A stretch of 64,000 nt of DNA. It comes from Bacteroidota bacterium (GTDB taxonomy: Bacteria > Bacteroidota > Ignavibacteria > Ignavibacteriales > Ignavibacteriaceae). A model generated the notes under the pieces. The model worked only from the letters and a program-made list of their open reading frames with translations, made no database searches and had not been told where the DNA came from. Numbering within the stretch: the stretch's first letter is position 1; each line of letters opens with the position of its first letter. Positions 8,472 to 17,675 of the stretch are shown piece after piece. The position numbers and the translations under genes were made by a program. The stretch is taken from positions 62,001 through 126,000 of the forward strand of contig JADFLR010000011.1 in assembly GCA_022564295.1 (NCBI GenBank), in the 5' to 3' direction.

Positions 8472-8885
8472 TTAGTATTGGGTGTAGTTGTCAGGGCAAG
8501 GAAGTCCTTCCCAATCACTTAGAATTGTGGAGGATACCTGAAATCCATGTGTATTGTACTTTGAGTTCAAGTCTTTTTGGATTTCCATATATTTATCCTC
8601 TGACTTTTCATCATCTACCTCTAGCCAAATCAAAAGGCAATTATCGTAAAAATCAAATCCCAATTTTGACTCTTTTAGTTTTAGATTTCTCTTCGAGGCT
8701 TCCTCAATATAATCCCTCATCATTAACTCTGCCACACGATGTTCAATTTCCTTCTTTTCCTCAAGGACATTGAGAGAGGAAATATCTGTTTTGCCACGCG
8801 AATTACTTTTAAGGGACTTGATATAATCAGCAATCCATTCAGAATTATTACTTTCTGATGGTGATGACAAGATTTCTTTGCTCAT
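8472..8885 (-). CDS. Hypothetical small acidic protein, first gene of the inserted block
   Basis: This 137-residue protein is unrecognised. It has a polar, Ser-rich N-terminus (1-45), a central predicted helix (EEKKEIEHRVAELMMRDYI) and then alternating strand/helix sequence (LLIWLEVDDE, then KYMEIQKDLN). It ends LPCPDNYTQY. There is no signal peptide or transmembrane segment. It is followed at 28 bases by the 252-residue unknown protein, so the two are probably co-expressed and may work together. The 8886-9167 spacer upstream is very AT-rich and holds no other gene. A small acidic protein before a larger partner is a common arrangement in accessory two-gene modules, but nothing proves such a role here. 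Confidence 0.6.
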   Translation of the reverse strand: MSKEILSSPSESNNSEWIADYIKSLKSNSRGKTDISSLNVLEEKKEIEHRVAELMMRDYIEEASKRNLKLKESKLGFDFYDNCLLIWLEVDDEKSEDKYMEIQKDLNSKYNTHGFQVSSTILSDWEGLPCPDNYTQY

Positions 8886-9167
8886 TTGATAATTTATTTA
8901 GAGTAACTAGTTCTAAATAGGACACCTCTAAAAATTAATTTTGTCCAGTTTTTAATTAACGCAAATTTATATAATAAGTTTCTAAAAACCTAATTTTTCA
9001 CCCTCTTTTTTCTATCTATCTATCAGTGACTCACAATCAAGTGTTCTGAGGGTATAATCACCTAAATTTATGCGACCTTACTTTTTGCATTTGCTCATTA
9101 TACTTGAATCGTACTGTTAAATATCAAATCTCAATAATAATTACAAATAAGTTCCGCTTAAGAATTA

Positions 9168-9418
9168 TCAATTTAGAACTTTGTTTTGTTTGTGCGTAAC
9201 TGTTAGAAGATTATTATTTCTGTCAACCTTTATAATGCCATTTGTGGAAAGGACCTCTGAGTAATAAAATGGTTCACTTCATCAACAAGCATCCACCTAC
9301 GGTCGTATTGCAAACCCCGCTCTTCAACTGCTGATGATTGAAGAGATATACCGCCAAGTGATTTTATGGGGTAGATATAAATACCGGTTATTTTATATTG
9401 GCTCACGCTGTTATTCAA
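9168..9418 (-). pseudogene. MOSC-domain protein, 5' part with frameshift
   Basis: The ORF at 9230-9418 encodes 62 residues typical of the MOSC N-terminal beta-barrel: IYIYPIKSLGGISL, then ERGLQYDRRWMLVDE and FITQRSFPQMAL. It stops at TAA (9232-9230). Shifting frame by one base lets it continue as KVDRNNNLLTVTHKQNKVLN to a TGA at 9168. That stretch is homologous to the start of the separated 3' fragment (VEINNDLLTIKHKQNKI at about 7165-7115). The 5' fragment therefore has a one-base deletion and an extra, diverged copy of about 60 bp present at both sides of the intervening 2-kb block. Start is TTG, or GTG four codons later. Confidence 0.7.
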
Positions 9419-9615
9419 GATTCATTAGACGGTTAGGAAATTACAATATTCAATCTCCAAATAACAAATAATAATCAAATTTAAATTGTCAAATCATAAA
9501 TTTAGAACGGTTTAGCGTATAATTAGCCCTAATAAAATAATTGGCAACATACTATAACATTATTCATTGAAAATTTAAATTTAGTTTTTGAGATTTGTTT
9601 GTTGTTTGAATTTTG

Positions 9616-10872
9616 CTATTTGTTATTTTGTATAGTTATAAGTGTAATTTCCGGCGTAGAATTATAACGCAACGGTGCAAGAGACATTCCCAGTCCGCGT
9701 GTTACGATCATCAGCATGCCCGCGTGACTGCTGGAAGCAGGCAGGTCACCAAACCAAAAGTCTCCCCGGATATATTTTGTTTCAATCATAGTTGGAGTTA
9801 ACTGTATAAAAGGAAATACCAGAGAAAGCTGACCACCATGTGTGTGCCCGCAAAGATAAAGATCAAAATGATTTTTCTGTGCGGCTTTAATAAGGTTTTT
9901 CCTCGGTTGATGAGTTAAGAAAATCTTTAAATCTCCTGTGCAGTTGGATGACAAGCTGTCTAACATTTCATCCTGCACTTTACCAACATAGGTGTTTGTA
10001 ACAAATGTAATCCCGACTTCAGCATCATCTACAGCAATAATTTTCTTTCCGTTGTCAATCATCGTTACATTATTAAGTTGCAAAGCATTTTTTATTTCCT
10101 TAATGCTTCTTTTGTAATCGTTCCTGTAAGCCCAGTTATCATGATCACCAACACAAGAGTAAACACCATACTTTGCTTTTAGCTTTCCGACTTCGCTTGC
10201 ACTTAACCCAATGTATTTTGGTCCTGTTGTTATAAAATCGCCTGCTATAAGAACAAGATCGGGATTAAGTTCATTTACCTTGCTTATAAAATTACTGAGC
10301 CGTCCTTCATCGGTATAATGATCCGCCTGAATATCCGAGATGAAAACGATTTTAAATTTATTAAGTTCATCAGGCAAACCCTCTTTTTTTAGCTCTACTG
10401 TTCTTACCGAAACAGTGTTGTAATCGTAGATAACTCTTATTGGAATGTAAATTATAAAGAATCCAACCAACACCAATGTAACTATCGATTGAACACGTAA
10501 AAACTTATCCCGATGTTTTCTGTAGTAAGGAAGCAGTATAAGTTTTAAGAAATCAATAATCAGAAAATATATTCCAACCTGGGTCATGAGAATGAAGAAA
10601 ATCCAGAATGGATATATCAGCAAGTAATCAATTATTTTATTATCAGGAGAAGAAACATATTCCCCTGACATTGCGAAATAAGTAAAAATGCCAACCAGCG
10701 CTATTGGATAAAGATTTATCCAGATAAGAAATATCCGTCTTATTACCGTATATTTTTTTTGATAATATTTTGGGAAGAGATTTCTTACTGAGAGATTGGT
10801 TTTCTTTATAAAGTATAACTCAACTGCAAGCAGTAAAGCTATTCCGATAAGGAGACGAAGTATAATCCACAT
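9616..10872 (-). CDS. Membrane-anchored calcineurin-like metallophosphoesterase
   Basis: This 418-residue protein has an N-terminal membrane part with four hydrophobic segments (about 1-22, 45-67, 83-112 and 126-148) and a C-terminal metallophosphoesterase domain from about 170. Metal-site motifs are SDIQAD, AGDFITTG, GDHDNW, THQP and CGHTHGG. The usual DxH of motif I reads DIQ here, and GNHD reads GDHD; the rest of the site is intact. YkuE-type relatives act on phosphodiesters or cell-wall lipids at the membrane surface, but the substrate is unknown. It is a single gene on the minus strand. Confidence 0.85.
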   Translation of the reverse strand: MWIILRLLIGIALLLAVELYFIKKTNLSVRNLFPKYYQKKYTVIRRIFLIWINLYPIALVGIFTYFAMSGEYVSSPDNKIIDYLLIYPFWIFFILMTQVGIYFLIIDFLKLILLPYYRKHRDKFLRVQSIVTLVLVGFFIIYIPIRVIYDYNTVSVRTVELKKEGLPDELNKFKIVFISDIQADHYTDEGRLSNFISKVNELNPDLVLIAGDFITTGPKYIGLSASEVGKLKAKYGVYSCVGDHDNWAYRNDYKRSIKEIKNALQLNNVTMIDNGKKIIAVDDAEVGITFVTNTYVGKVQDEMLDSLSSNCTGDLKIFLTHQPRKNLIKAAQKNHFDLYLCGHTHGGQLSLVFPFIQLTPTMIETKYIRGDFWFGDLPASSSHAGMLMIVTRGLGMSLAPLRYNSTPEITLITIQNNK

Positions 10873-10926
10873 TTAGCAAATAATTTTGTTTAAATAAAAA
10901 ATAATTTTATAACAAAATTTAGTTAA

Positions 10927-11673
10927 TTAAAATTCAATAACTTTTACACTTTGGACAAACGATAACATTCTCTGATGGTGAGTTCCTTTCCAGTAATTTT
11001 TTTTGCATGCCGGACATCGGGAGAATTCCATCTGGGACTTTGAGACTTTGGGAGGGAGATCATCAATTATTTCATTCTTAGAAATTGGTTTCAACACCGA
11101 GTTGCAGGTAATGCAGCGAGAAAATTCTTTAATATTATTTTTTAAATCAAAACGTTTTATTACTTCAATAACCTGTTCTTTAACTTTTGTGGTTCTTACC
11201 CAATAGCCATGGGTCACTTTACTGCGTTTGAGAATTCCTCTATCCCTTGTTAAAATTGCACGCTTTTCTGTTAATGAAAGATTTACAATTTTATCATCAT
11301 CGAAATCGTTTTTATAAAACACATCAAAGCCCATCATTCTTAAATAGCGCGTAAGCTTTCCTAAATGTACATCGGCAATAAACTTCGGTTCCCGTAATGG
11401 ATTTGGTCTTAAGTGTTGAACGTTTGTGATATCGAGTGATTCGAAAACCGGGTAAATAGATATATCATCACAATCATTAATCAAATAATCAAATCCAACA
11501 GATTTACCATTAATAAGAATCAAATCAACCTCTGTGTGTGGAACTCCTAATGATTCTATGACATCTTTCACTGAGGCACGGTCGATATATTCATGTGCAA
11601 ACCTAACTTTTCGTTTTTCTTCGGGAAGAAAGTCGTTTAATTCCTCGTAAAATCTAAAGTATATTCTGTGCAT
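10927..11673 (-). CDS. Mut7-C RNAse-domain protein with ubiquitin-like N-terminus
   Basis: This 248-residue protein fits the two-domain Mut7-C family. Residues 1-85 resemble the ThiS/MoaD-like ubiquitin fold that precedes Mut7-C (FYEELNDFLPEEKR, then LINGKSVGFDYLINDCDDIS). Residues 95-245 are the Mut7-C PIN-like nuclease: FIADVHLGKLTRYLRMMGFD, then DDDKIVNLS and AILTRDRGILKR with the acidic residues expected for metal binding. A Cys-rich ribbon (CITC and CPAC) follows. The family is predicted to cut RNA, but no cellular target is known. The gene lies 54 bases upstream of the metallophosphoesterase on the same strand, so the two may be co-transcribed. Confidence 0.85.
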   Translation of the reverse strand: MHRIYFRFYEELNDFLPEEKRKVRFAHEYIDRASVKDVIESLGVPHTEVDLILINGKSVGFDYLINDCDDISIYPVFESLDITNVQHLRPNPLREPKFIADVHLGKLTRYLRMMGFDVFYKNDFDDDKIVNLSLTEKRAILTRDRGILKRSKVTHGYWVRTTKVKEQVIEVIKRFDLKNNIKEFSRCITCNSVLKPISKNEIIDDLPPKVSKSQMEFSRCPACKKNYWKGTHHQRMLSFVQSVKVIEF

Positions 11674-11725
11674 AATGATTTTGTGATGCCCGGTGAATTA
11701 AGTCTGTGTTGCACAAGTCTGAATT

Positions 11726-11762
11726 GTCATTCTGAATGGAGCGTAGCGGGATGAAGAATCCC
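11726..11762. repeat. Dispersed intergenic repeat (TGTCATTCTGA type)
   Basis: TTGTCATTCTGAATGGAGCG followed by GGGATGAAGAATCCC is a recurring intergenic motif. A related copy in palindromic form is at 20318-20402 (GTCACTCTGAAC followed by GATTCTTCATCCC, then ATTCAGAATGACA). Confidence 0.5.
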
Positions 11763-11925
11763 ACCCCATATAATTGAGACACTTTATACGGCAACTGCCG
11801 GATTCAGTGTTATAAAAATCACTTCTGCAACAGTCTCTTAAGTAAGGAATAAACAAAATATTCTTCTGCAATTTCGCAAAAAGATTATCTTGCGGAAGTT
11901 CTTTTGTTTCTTCTCAACTTTGTTT

Positions 11926-11945
11926 CGCAGGACAATTGTCCTGCG
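11926..11945. repeat. Palindromic repeat, CAGGACAATTGTCCTG core
   Basis: CGCAGGACAATTGTCCTGCG is a perfect 20-base palindrome abutting the stop codon of the aldo/keto reductase. The flanking TTTCG and CGAAA extend the symmetry, and the reductase stop codon itself lies in the repeat flank. A related copy is at 59825-59853. Confidence 0.65.
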
Positions 11946-12914
11946 CTACGAAAAAACATTGTTAATAAATTCAAACTCCTCATCTGTTAATGGTTTATCC
12001 ATTGCGGATAAATTAACTTTAACCTGATGAAGATTTCTGAAACCTGGAATTACTGCACCCATAAATTTATGATGAAGCAGATACTGCAACGACATCCTTG
12101 CAAGATCTTCAGTGCTTGATCCGAAATTTTCTTTTAGCTTTGCAAGTTTTGGTTCGAGCTCTGCAAGTTTCTCAACTGAAAACCTTTCCAGCCCTTTCCT
12201 GTGATCGCCATCTTCAAATTTAGGCGGATTATCCTTATGATATTTATCAAGTAAAAGTCCCTGTCCCAAAGGACGAAATGCAACAAAAGAAATTTCGTTT
12301 TCTTCCATCAGCTTTCTTGTAGGCGAACCTTCTCCAATAAAAGGTTTTTCCATAGCATTAGCCCAGCTTTGAATTACTTCCGGTTTAACTTTCGGAATCA
12401 GTTTTTGAAAATCCTCATTGGAATACGCAGACTGCCCGATCAATCGAATTTTACCTTCATCGCGTAAGCGGTGCATTTCTTCAATGGCATCATCAAGATA
12501 TTCGTCATTATCACCAAATTGTCCGTGATGGAAATAGTAAAGATCAATGTAATCCCTTTTAAGGTTAATTAAAGATTGCTCACACTGATGCCTGATGTGT
12601 GCAGGCTCAAATGCGTGCACGGCAGTACCGGGAAACCATCCTATTTTTGTTGAAATGATAAAGTTGTTTGTTCTGCTGCCGAGTATTCTTGCAAGCATTC
12701 TCTCTGCTTTGCCGTTTCCATAAACATCCGCATTATCAAAATGGTTTACGCCGTTATCAATTGCATAGTTTATTGCTTCGGTAATTTCTTTTTCATCAAC
12801 ATTTGCCCAGCCGTTAGGCATTCCGTTTACCCAGTTCAAACCGCCCATTGTCCAGCAGCCCAGAGATATTTCCGAGACTTCTATTTCAGATTTTCCAAGT
12901 TTACGGCATTTCAT
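11946..12914 (-). CDS. Aldo/keto reductase (second, YajO/Tas-like)
   Basis: The track starts at a TTG (12935). The ATG at 12914 (MKCRKLGKSEIEVSEIS), preceded by AGAGG, is a better start and gives 322 residues. It is a cytosolic NAD(P)H-dependent aldo/keto reductase: LGCWTMGG near the start, Asp and Tyr in HFDNADVYGNGKAE, Lys in ISTKIGW and His in YYFHHGQ. The C-terminal half has IPGFRNLHQV, the usual NADP-binding segment. It is not close to the 2954 reductase. Its last codons (NNVFS-stop) run into a palindromic repeat, so the C-terminus may have been altered by insertion. Confidence 0.87.
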   Translation of the reverse strand: MKCRKLGKSEIEVSEISLGCWTMGGLNWVNGMPNGWANVDEKEITEAINYAIDNGVNHFDNADVYGNGKAERMLARILGSRTNNFIISTKIGWFPGTAVHAFEPAHIRHQCEQSLINLKRDYIDLYYFHHGQFGDNDEYLDDAIEEMHRLRDEGKIRLIGQSAYSNEDFQKLIPKVKPEVIQSWANAMEKPFIGEGSPTRKLMEENEISFVAFRPLGQGLLLDKYHKDNPPKFEDGDHRKGLERFSVEKLAELEPKLAKLKENFGSSTEDLARMSLQYLLHHKFMGAVIPGFRNLHQVKVNLSAMDKPLTDEEFEFINNVFS

Positions 12915-12967
12915 TTGGACCTCTTGTTTTGTCAATAATACAAGTTATTATATGCAGCGAGGTAATT

Positions 12968-13037
12968 TATTAATAAAAGATTGCTTCGTCGCCATGCTCC
13001 TCGAAATTACAAATTGATGGTCATTGCGAATCCCGAT
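12968..13037. repeat. Dispersed repeat (GATTGCTTCGTCGCCATG type)
   Basis: GATTGCTTCGTCGCCATG, then TCATTGCGAATCCCGATTCA and GATGAAGCAATCTGA form an imperfect inverted repeat of the intergenic kind found in many environmental bacteria. Another copy lies at 13246-13285. The two copies supply both ends of the small GIY-YIG ORF between them. Confidence 0.6.
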
Positions 13038-13292
13038 TCATCGGGATGAAGCAATCTGATTATATAAGTCATTCCATTCAGGATTCATTGCGTTTATAAG
13101 GTCAATTTTCTTTTTTCGTGATCCGGCTTTTATTTGTTTCTCTCTTGCAATAGCATTATATGGATCGTTGAAGATTTCATAATAAACTAGTTTTGTACAA
13201 TTGTATTTCTTCGTAAAGCCATAAATTATTTTTTCTTTGTGTTCATAGAGATTGCTTCGTCGCCATGCGCCTCGCAATGACATATTAATCAC
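13038..13292 (-). pseudogene. GIY-YIG endonuclease-like fragment between repeats
   Basis: The 84-residue ORF contains YEHKEKIIYGFTKKYNCTKL, then YYEIFNDPYNAIAREKQIK and NPEWNDLYNQI, which is the second half of the small GIY-YIG (YhbQ/UPF0213) family. The first half, with the GIY and YIG strands and catalytic Tyr, is missing. In its place the frame reads SLRGAWRRSN, which is translated dispersed repeat (TCATTGCGAGGCGCATGGCG). The last residues (ASSR) also come from a repeat copy. The gene has therefore lost its 5' half and is unlikely to be active. Start at 13292 lies three bases into the hemB stop region, which is coincidental. Confidence 0.7.
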
Positions 13293-14278
13293 TTTCTATT
13301 CTTATCAATCCACTTAGCAGCATCTTTGGCGAAGTATGTAAGTATCATATCTGCACCGGCACGTTTAATTGAGGTAAGAGATTCAATCATAACGCGTTCT
13401 TCATCAATCCAGTCATTTTGTCCCGCGGCTTTAATCATCGAGTACTCACCACTTACCTGGTAAGCAGCAGTTGGCATACCGAATTTTTCTTTAACTTTTC
13501 TTATAACATCGAGATAAGGTCCGGCAGGTTTAACCATAACAATATCGGCGCCTTCTTCTATGTCTGCTTCAACTTCTCTTAATGCTTCATTAATATTTCC
13601 AATATCCATCTGGTGCGATTTTCTGTCTCCGAATGCGGGAGTTGATTCAGCAGCATCGCGGAACGGACCGTAATAACCGGAAGAATATTTTGCCGCATAG
13701 CTCATAATTGGAATTTTGGTGAATCCTTTATAATCCAGCGCCTTTCTTATTACGAAGACTCTTCCGTCCATCATATCCGATGGCGCAACCATATCGGCGC
13801 CCGCTTCTGCATGTGATACAGCTTCTTTTGCAAGCAATGTCAGTGTTTCATCATTTAGAATTTCTTCGCCGTCTAATAATCCGCAATGACCATGGGACGT
13901 GTATTCGCACAAACATACATCTGTAATAATAACCAGATCGTTAACTTCTTTCTTAATTGCCCTGATAGATTTTTGCACTATGCCGTTTGGATCGTAAGCT
14001 TCGGAGCCCTGTTCATCTTTGTGTTCCGGGATTCCAAAAAGAATAATTGCGGGGATTCCGAGATCCTGTACCTCTTTACATTCTTTAACAAGAGTATCAA
14101 TTGAATGTTGAAATACTCCCGGCATTGATTTAACAGGGTTTTTAATCTTCTCACCAGGTACAACAAAAAGCGGATATATCAAATCATTTTTTGAAAGTAC
14201 CGTTTCACACACAATATCTCTAACTATGGGGTTGTAACGTAATCTTCTGAATCTTTTAAACTTGAATTTATTTTCCAT
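13289..14278 (-). CDS. hemB: Delta-aminolevulinic acid dehydratase (porphobilinogen synthase)
   Basis: This 329-residue enzyme condenses two 5-aminolevulinate molecules to porphobilinogen, the second committed step of tetrapyrrole synthesis, in the cytosol. The Schiff-base lysines lie in [14 protein letters not shown] (about 195) and [11 protein letters not shown] (about 250). The metal site is the three-cysteine type, [14 protein letters not shown] (about 122-135), predicting a zinc enzyme rather than a magnesium-only one. The length is normal. It sits 73 bases downstream of hemY on the same strand, separated by a repeat-like spacer. The remaining haem genes begin 4.6 kb away on the same strand. 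Confidence 0.97.
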   Translation of the reverse strand: MENKFKFKRFRRLRYNPIVRDIVCETVLSKNDLIYPLFVVPGEKIKNPVKSMPGVFQHSIDTLVKECKEVQDLGIPAIILFGIPEHKDEQGSEAYDPNGIVQKSIRAIKKEVNDLVIITDVCLCEYTSHGHCGLLDGEEILNDETLTLLAKEAVSHAEAGADMVAPSDMMDGRVFVIRKALDYKGFTKIPIMSYAAKYSSGYYGPFRDAAESTPAFGDRKSHQMDIGNINEALREVEADIEEGADIVMVKPAGPYLDVIRKVKEKFGMPTAAYQVSGEYSMIKAAGQNDWIDEERVMIESLTSIKRAGADMILTYFAKDAAKWIDKNRK

Positions 14279-14287
14279 CTTTTTTCC

Positions 14288-14350
14288 TAATTCTTTGTGA
14301 CTCAGCGTCTTAGTGGTTTCTTTTCACCGCAGAGGCGCGAAGACGCTAAG
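14288..14350. repeat. Dispersed intergenic repeat (TTCACCGCAGAGGCG type)
   Basis: The spacer between hemY and hemB reads TGACTCAGCGTCTTAGTGG, then TTTCACCGCAGAGGCGCGAA and GACGCTAAG. The ends AGCGTCTT and AAGACGCT are inverted complements, forming a long imperfect hairpin. This motif type is common in intergenic DNA of many bacteria. Confidence 0.55.
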
Positions 14351-14351
14351 T

Positions 14352-15731
14352 TTATTGTAAACTATTAATTTTGTTTAGGACTAACTCCGCGTTCTTAATA
14401 CAGTCACCTACAGAAATACCGCCGCGGTAGTTACCGCTTAGAAAAATTCCTCTATTATCTTTTTCAAAGTGATCAAAATAATTTTCGTGTTCTACATAGC
14501 CTATTGTGTATTGTGGAATTGCTTTTTCCCAGAATCTTTTTGCGAGATGAATCGGCTCGCCTTTTATTTTCATCAACTCTTCAAACTCCCGTTTAACAGT
14601 TTTTATTAGTTCTTCTTCGTCATCATAAATAAAACCGGGATTGCGTGAACCCCCGATGAACAATGTAAACGACGCCTTATTATCTTCAGCCCGGTTAGGA
14701 AAAATAACCGAATTCCATATTGCCCCGAGAAAAGATTTCTCTTCTTTAGAGGGAATTAAAAATCCGAAACCGTCTAGCGGCTGCCCAATATCATCTTTGT
14801 TGTAAACAAGATACAAAACAAGCACCGGCGGATAATAAACAGCAGCCAAGTGTTTTTTGAGCCCATCATTAAAATGACCGAACAACTCGCCGGCAGTATA
14901 AGCAGGAATTGTTGAGAGAACAATATCAGTTAAAAGAGTTAAGCTTTGTTCGCCCTCGTTATAAGTTACTCCATAATTTCCATCAGAGGTTTTTTTGATT
15001 GAAACAACTTCTGCATTTAATTTTACTTTGCTCCCAAGATGGTTCGCAATTGCTTCGGGCAGAACTTTCATACCATCTTTGAACGAGATCATCTTTGTGC
15101 TTTGCTTCGATTGTTCTTTTCTCTTTTTCCTTTTGCGAATGCTTCGTATTGTTCCAACGATCAATCCACCATATTCTTCTTCGAGAGCGTACAGTTTTGG
15201 GAATGCAGATTTTATACTTAAGTCTTCAGGGTTGCCGGCATAAACTCCTGCAACAAAAGGATTGATTGCATAATCTAAAAACTCCTGCCCGAGTCTTCTT
15301 GTAACGAACTCTGCTATACTCTGATAATAACCATCCTGCGATTTTCCAACAAACGGCTCTTTCATTAATCTTAATTTTGCTTTACCTGAAAAAAGTCTCG
15401 ACTTTATAAACGCGGGTGGTGAGATTGGAAGAGCGTGTAACTGATTATTACGAAGGATGTATCTTTTGTTCCCTTTTTTGTTCGCATAAACAAACTGCTC
15501 TGTTAAGTTCAACTCTTCAACAAGCTGTGCGATCAATGGAGTTGTTTCCAGAGCACTGTTCGGTCCGCGGTCAAAAAGCAGTCCGTTCTCAATCACAGTT
15601 TCAATAGAGCCGCCAACCTTATCGTTCTTCTCCAAAACAGTTACATCATAACTATCGTTATGAAGAAGGTATGCTGTTGTTAACCCTGAAATCCCTGCAC
15701 CTAATACAATTACTTTTTTATTACTTGCCAT
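14352..15731 (-). CDS. hemY: FAD-dependent protoporphyrinogen oxidase
   Basis: This 459-residue protein is a HemY-type (also called HemG) oxidase that removes six electrons from protoporphyrinogen IX, or coproporphyrinogen III, using FAD. The N-terminal dinucleotide-binding motif is VIVLGAGISGLTTAYLL followed by VTVLEKNDKVGG. The C-terminal FAD segment is GIFLSGNYRGGISVGDCI. The central region LFDRGPNSALET and NPFVAGVYAGNPEDLS are conserved in the family. HemY normally uses oxygen, while the neighbouring HemN is the oxygen-independent coproporphyrinogen oxidase, so the pathway mixes both chemistries or the oxidase passes electrons elsewhere. It is probably transcribed with hemB. Confidence 0.93.
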   Translation of the reverse strand: MASNKKVIVLGAGISGLTTAYLLHNDSYDVTVLEKNDKVGGSIETVIENGLLFDRGPNSALETTPLIAQLVEELNLTEQFVYANKKGNKRYILRNNQLHALPISPPAFIKSRLFSGKAKLRLMKEPFVGKSQDGYYQSIAEFVTRRLGQEFLDYAINPFVAGVYAGNPEDLSIKSAFPKLYALEEEYGGLIVGTIRSIRKRKKRKEQSKQSTKMISFKDGMKVLPEAIANHLGSKVKLNAEVVSIKKTSDGNYGVTYNEGEQSLTLLTDIVLSTIPAYTAGELFGHFNDGLKKHLAAVYYPPVLVLYLVYNKDDIGQPLDGFGFLIPSKEEKSFLGAIWNSVIFPNRAEDNKASFTLFIGGSRNPGFIYDDEEELIKTVKREFEELMKIKGEPIHLAKRFWEKAIPQYTIGYVEHENYFDHFEKDNRGIFLSGNYRGGISVGDCIKNAELVLNKINSLQ

Positions 15732-15887
15732 TGTTTCTAGTTAAATAATATTTGATTGGCAAATTTACGGAAATATAGTATTTCTTTGCAGGAAATTTTT
15801 TATACCGCTCTTAATTAGAGTCAGAACGAGATAATTGTTTAATGCAACTATTCATCTGTCATAAAATGAAAAGATAATTTTTTAATC

Positions 15888-15918
15888 AAAAAAAACCCCG
15901 TCATAAAAATAGCGGGGT
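15888..15918 (-). terminator. Rho-independent terminator after isocitrate lyase gene
   Basis: The stem ACCCCG/CGGGGT encloses an AT-rich loop, and the minus strand runs into eight T. It lies about 30 bases past the aceA stop. Confidence 0.88.
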
Positions 15919-15945
15919 CTTATATCTTTTCAATACATGAACTGT

Positions 15946-17325
15946 TTAACCTGTTTTAAACTTTCTTTGTTTTAAGTTAGGCAGCGGCTGTTTGTTTACA
16001 TCCGGGCTATTATCGATATTATGAATTTTAACCTCTGTATCATCCTTACCATTTTCAGGGAACTGTTCTTCTTCGGTTGAATCTTCTAAAGCATTAACAG
16101 AAGTGATGCCCCCCATTATTGTTTTGTTAACCTCATCAAAATATCCTGCACCAACAAAACTCTGATGTTTTATTGCTCTGAACCCCCTTTCCTTTTCAAG
16201 TTTGAATTCCCTTTCTTGAAGTTTTGAATATGCAGCCATACCATTTTTACCATAATGATAAGCCAGATCGAACATAATGTAATTTAGCGAATGGAATCCA
16301 GCTAATGTTACAAACTGATATTTATAACCCATAGCAGCAAGTTCAGTTTGAAACTTTGCAATTGTTGCTTCATCAAGATTAAGCTTCCAGTTAAACGAAG
16401 GTGAGCAATTGTAAGCAAGTAATTTATCAGGATATATTTTCTTTATAGCTTCGGCAAATATCCTTGCTTCTTCAAGATCAGGATGGGAGGTTTCGCACCA
16501 TAACAGATCAGCATATGGAGCATAAGCCAATCCTCTCGCTATTGCAGAAGTTATACCTTTTTCAATTTTGAAGAACCCTTCAGCAGTTCTTTCCCCGGTT
16601 AGAAATTGATGATCATATTCATCAATATCACTTGTTAATAATCCTGCTGAGTTTGCATCTGTTCTTGCAAATAGTACGGTTGGAACTCCCATTACATCAG
16701 CAGCTAATCTTGCAGAAATTAGTTTTTGAATTGCTTCTTTTGTTGGGACAAGAACTTTGCCGCCCATGTGTCCACACTTTTTCGCTGAAGAAAGTTGGTC
16801 TTCAAAATGAACACCGGCAGCACCGGCTTCAATCATTGCTTTCATTAATTCAAAAGCATTTAAAACTCCGCCGAATCCAGCTTCGGCATCAGCAAGAATT
16901 GGTGCAAACCAGTTTACTTCGTTTTGTCCTGATGAATAACAAATCTGGTCTGAACGAAGCAAGGCATTGTTAATTCTTTTTACCAGATTAGGAACACTGT
17001 CAGCAGGATACAAACTTTGATCCGGATAAGTTTGTCCTGAACTATTGGCATCGCCGGCAACCTGCCATCCACTAACATAAATTGATTTTAATCCCGCCTG
17101 CACTTGCTGTACTGCCTGGTTTCCTGTTTGTGCACCGAGAGCACGAACAAGGTCTTCGGTATGGAGAAGATCCCACAGTCTTTCTGCTCCTAACCGGGCT
17201 AAAGTATACTCTATTTGAATAGAACCTCTCAGGAGTAATACATCCGCTGCTGAGTATGGACGAACAATTCCATTCCATCTTGGATCTGTTTTCCATTGTT
17301 CTTGTAATTGTTGTACTTCGTTCAT
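15946..17325 (-). CDS. aceA: Isocitrate lyase
   Basis: This 459-residue enzyme splits isocitrate into glyoxylate and succinate, the first step of the glyoxylate shunt. The signature [14 protein letters not shown] (about 181-194) holds the catalytic Cys. Supporting motifs are [40 protein letters not shown] and [17 protein letters not shown], with [10 protein letters not shown] near the substrate site. It has a C-terminal tail of about 45 polar residues after [13 protein letters not shown]. No malate synthase is in the window. It is monocistronic with a strong terminator. The spacer 17326-17675 contains the divergent promoters of this gene and the ATP-grasp gene, but no convincing promoter boxes were picked out. 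Confidence 0.97.
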   Translation of the reverse strand: MNEVQQLQEQWKTDPRWNGIVRPYSAADVLLLRGSIQIEYTLARLGAERLWDLLHTEDLVRALGAQTGNQAVQQVQAGLKSIYVSGWQVAGDANSSGQTYPDQSLYPADSVPNLVKRINNALLRSDQICYSSGQNEVNWFAPILADAEAGFGGVLNAFELMKAMIEAGAAGVHFEDQLSSAKKCGHMGGKVLVPTKEAIQKLISARLAADVMGVPTVLFARTDANSAGLLTSDIDEYDHQFLTGERTAEGFFKIEKGITSAIARGLAYAPYADLLWCETSHPDLEEARIFAEAIKKIYPDKLLAYNCSPSFNWKLNLDEATIAKFQTELAAMGYKYQFVTLAGFHSLNYIMFDLAYHYGKNGMAAYSKLQEREFKLEKERGFRAIKHQSFVGAGYFDEVNKTIMGGITSVNALEDSTEEEQFPENGKDDTEVKIHNIDNSPDVNKQPLPNLKQRKFKTG

Positions 17326-17675
17326 TAAACCGTCTCCGATTAATTAAGTAAAAAAAATATTCTTATGAAGTTTAGTTAAGAGTTCGTGTTATAAAATATT
17401 AGACTGACGAGAGAAATAGTTTTAATATTTGCTGTTAGCCAAATTTTGTGTATAAGTGGTTAAGACAACAATAGTACCATTAAAATTGTTTGAAAACGAT
17501 GAAAATCTTAACAATGCTTGTATTAATTAGAGAAAAGGTTTTATTAAGTGACAAAATAAGTATCATGTAAATCAAGCTTAAAAACGATGATGTGTCATCA
17601 ATTATTTGACTTTTACTTTTTGAATCTTGATATTTCAATATAGCATCAAGCAGCCAACTAACTTATGAGATAATT

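Noticed and set aside
8444-8518. GTG start of the unknown protein overlapping its neighbour
   Set aside because: The ATG at 8443 avoids a 47-base overlap and starts a more protein-like sequence.
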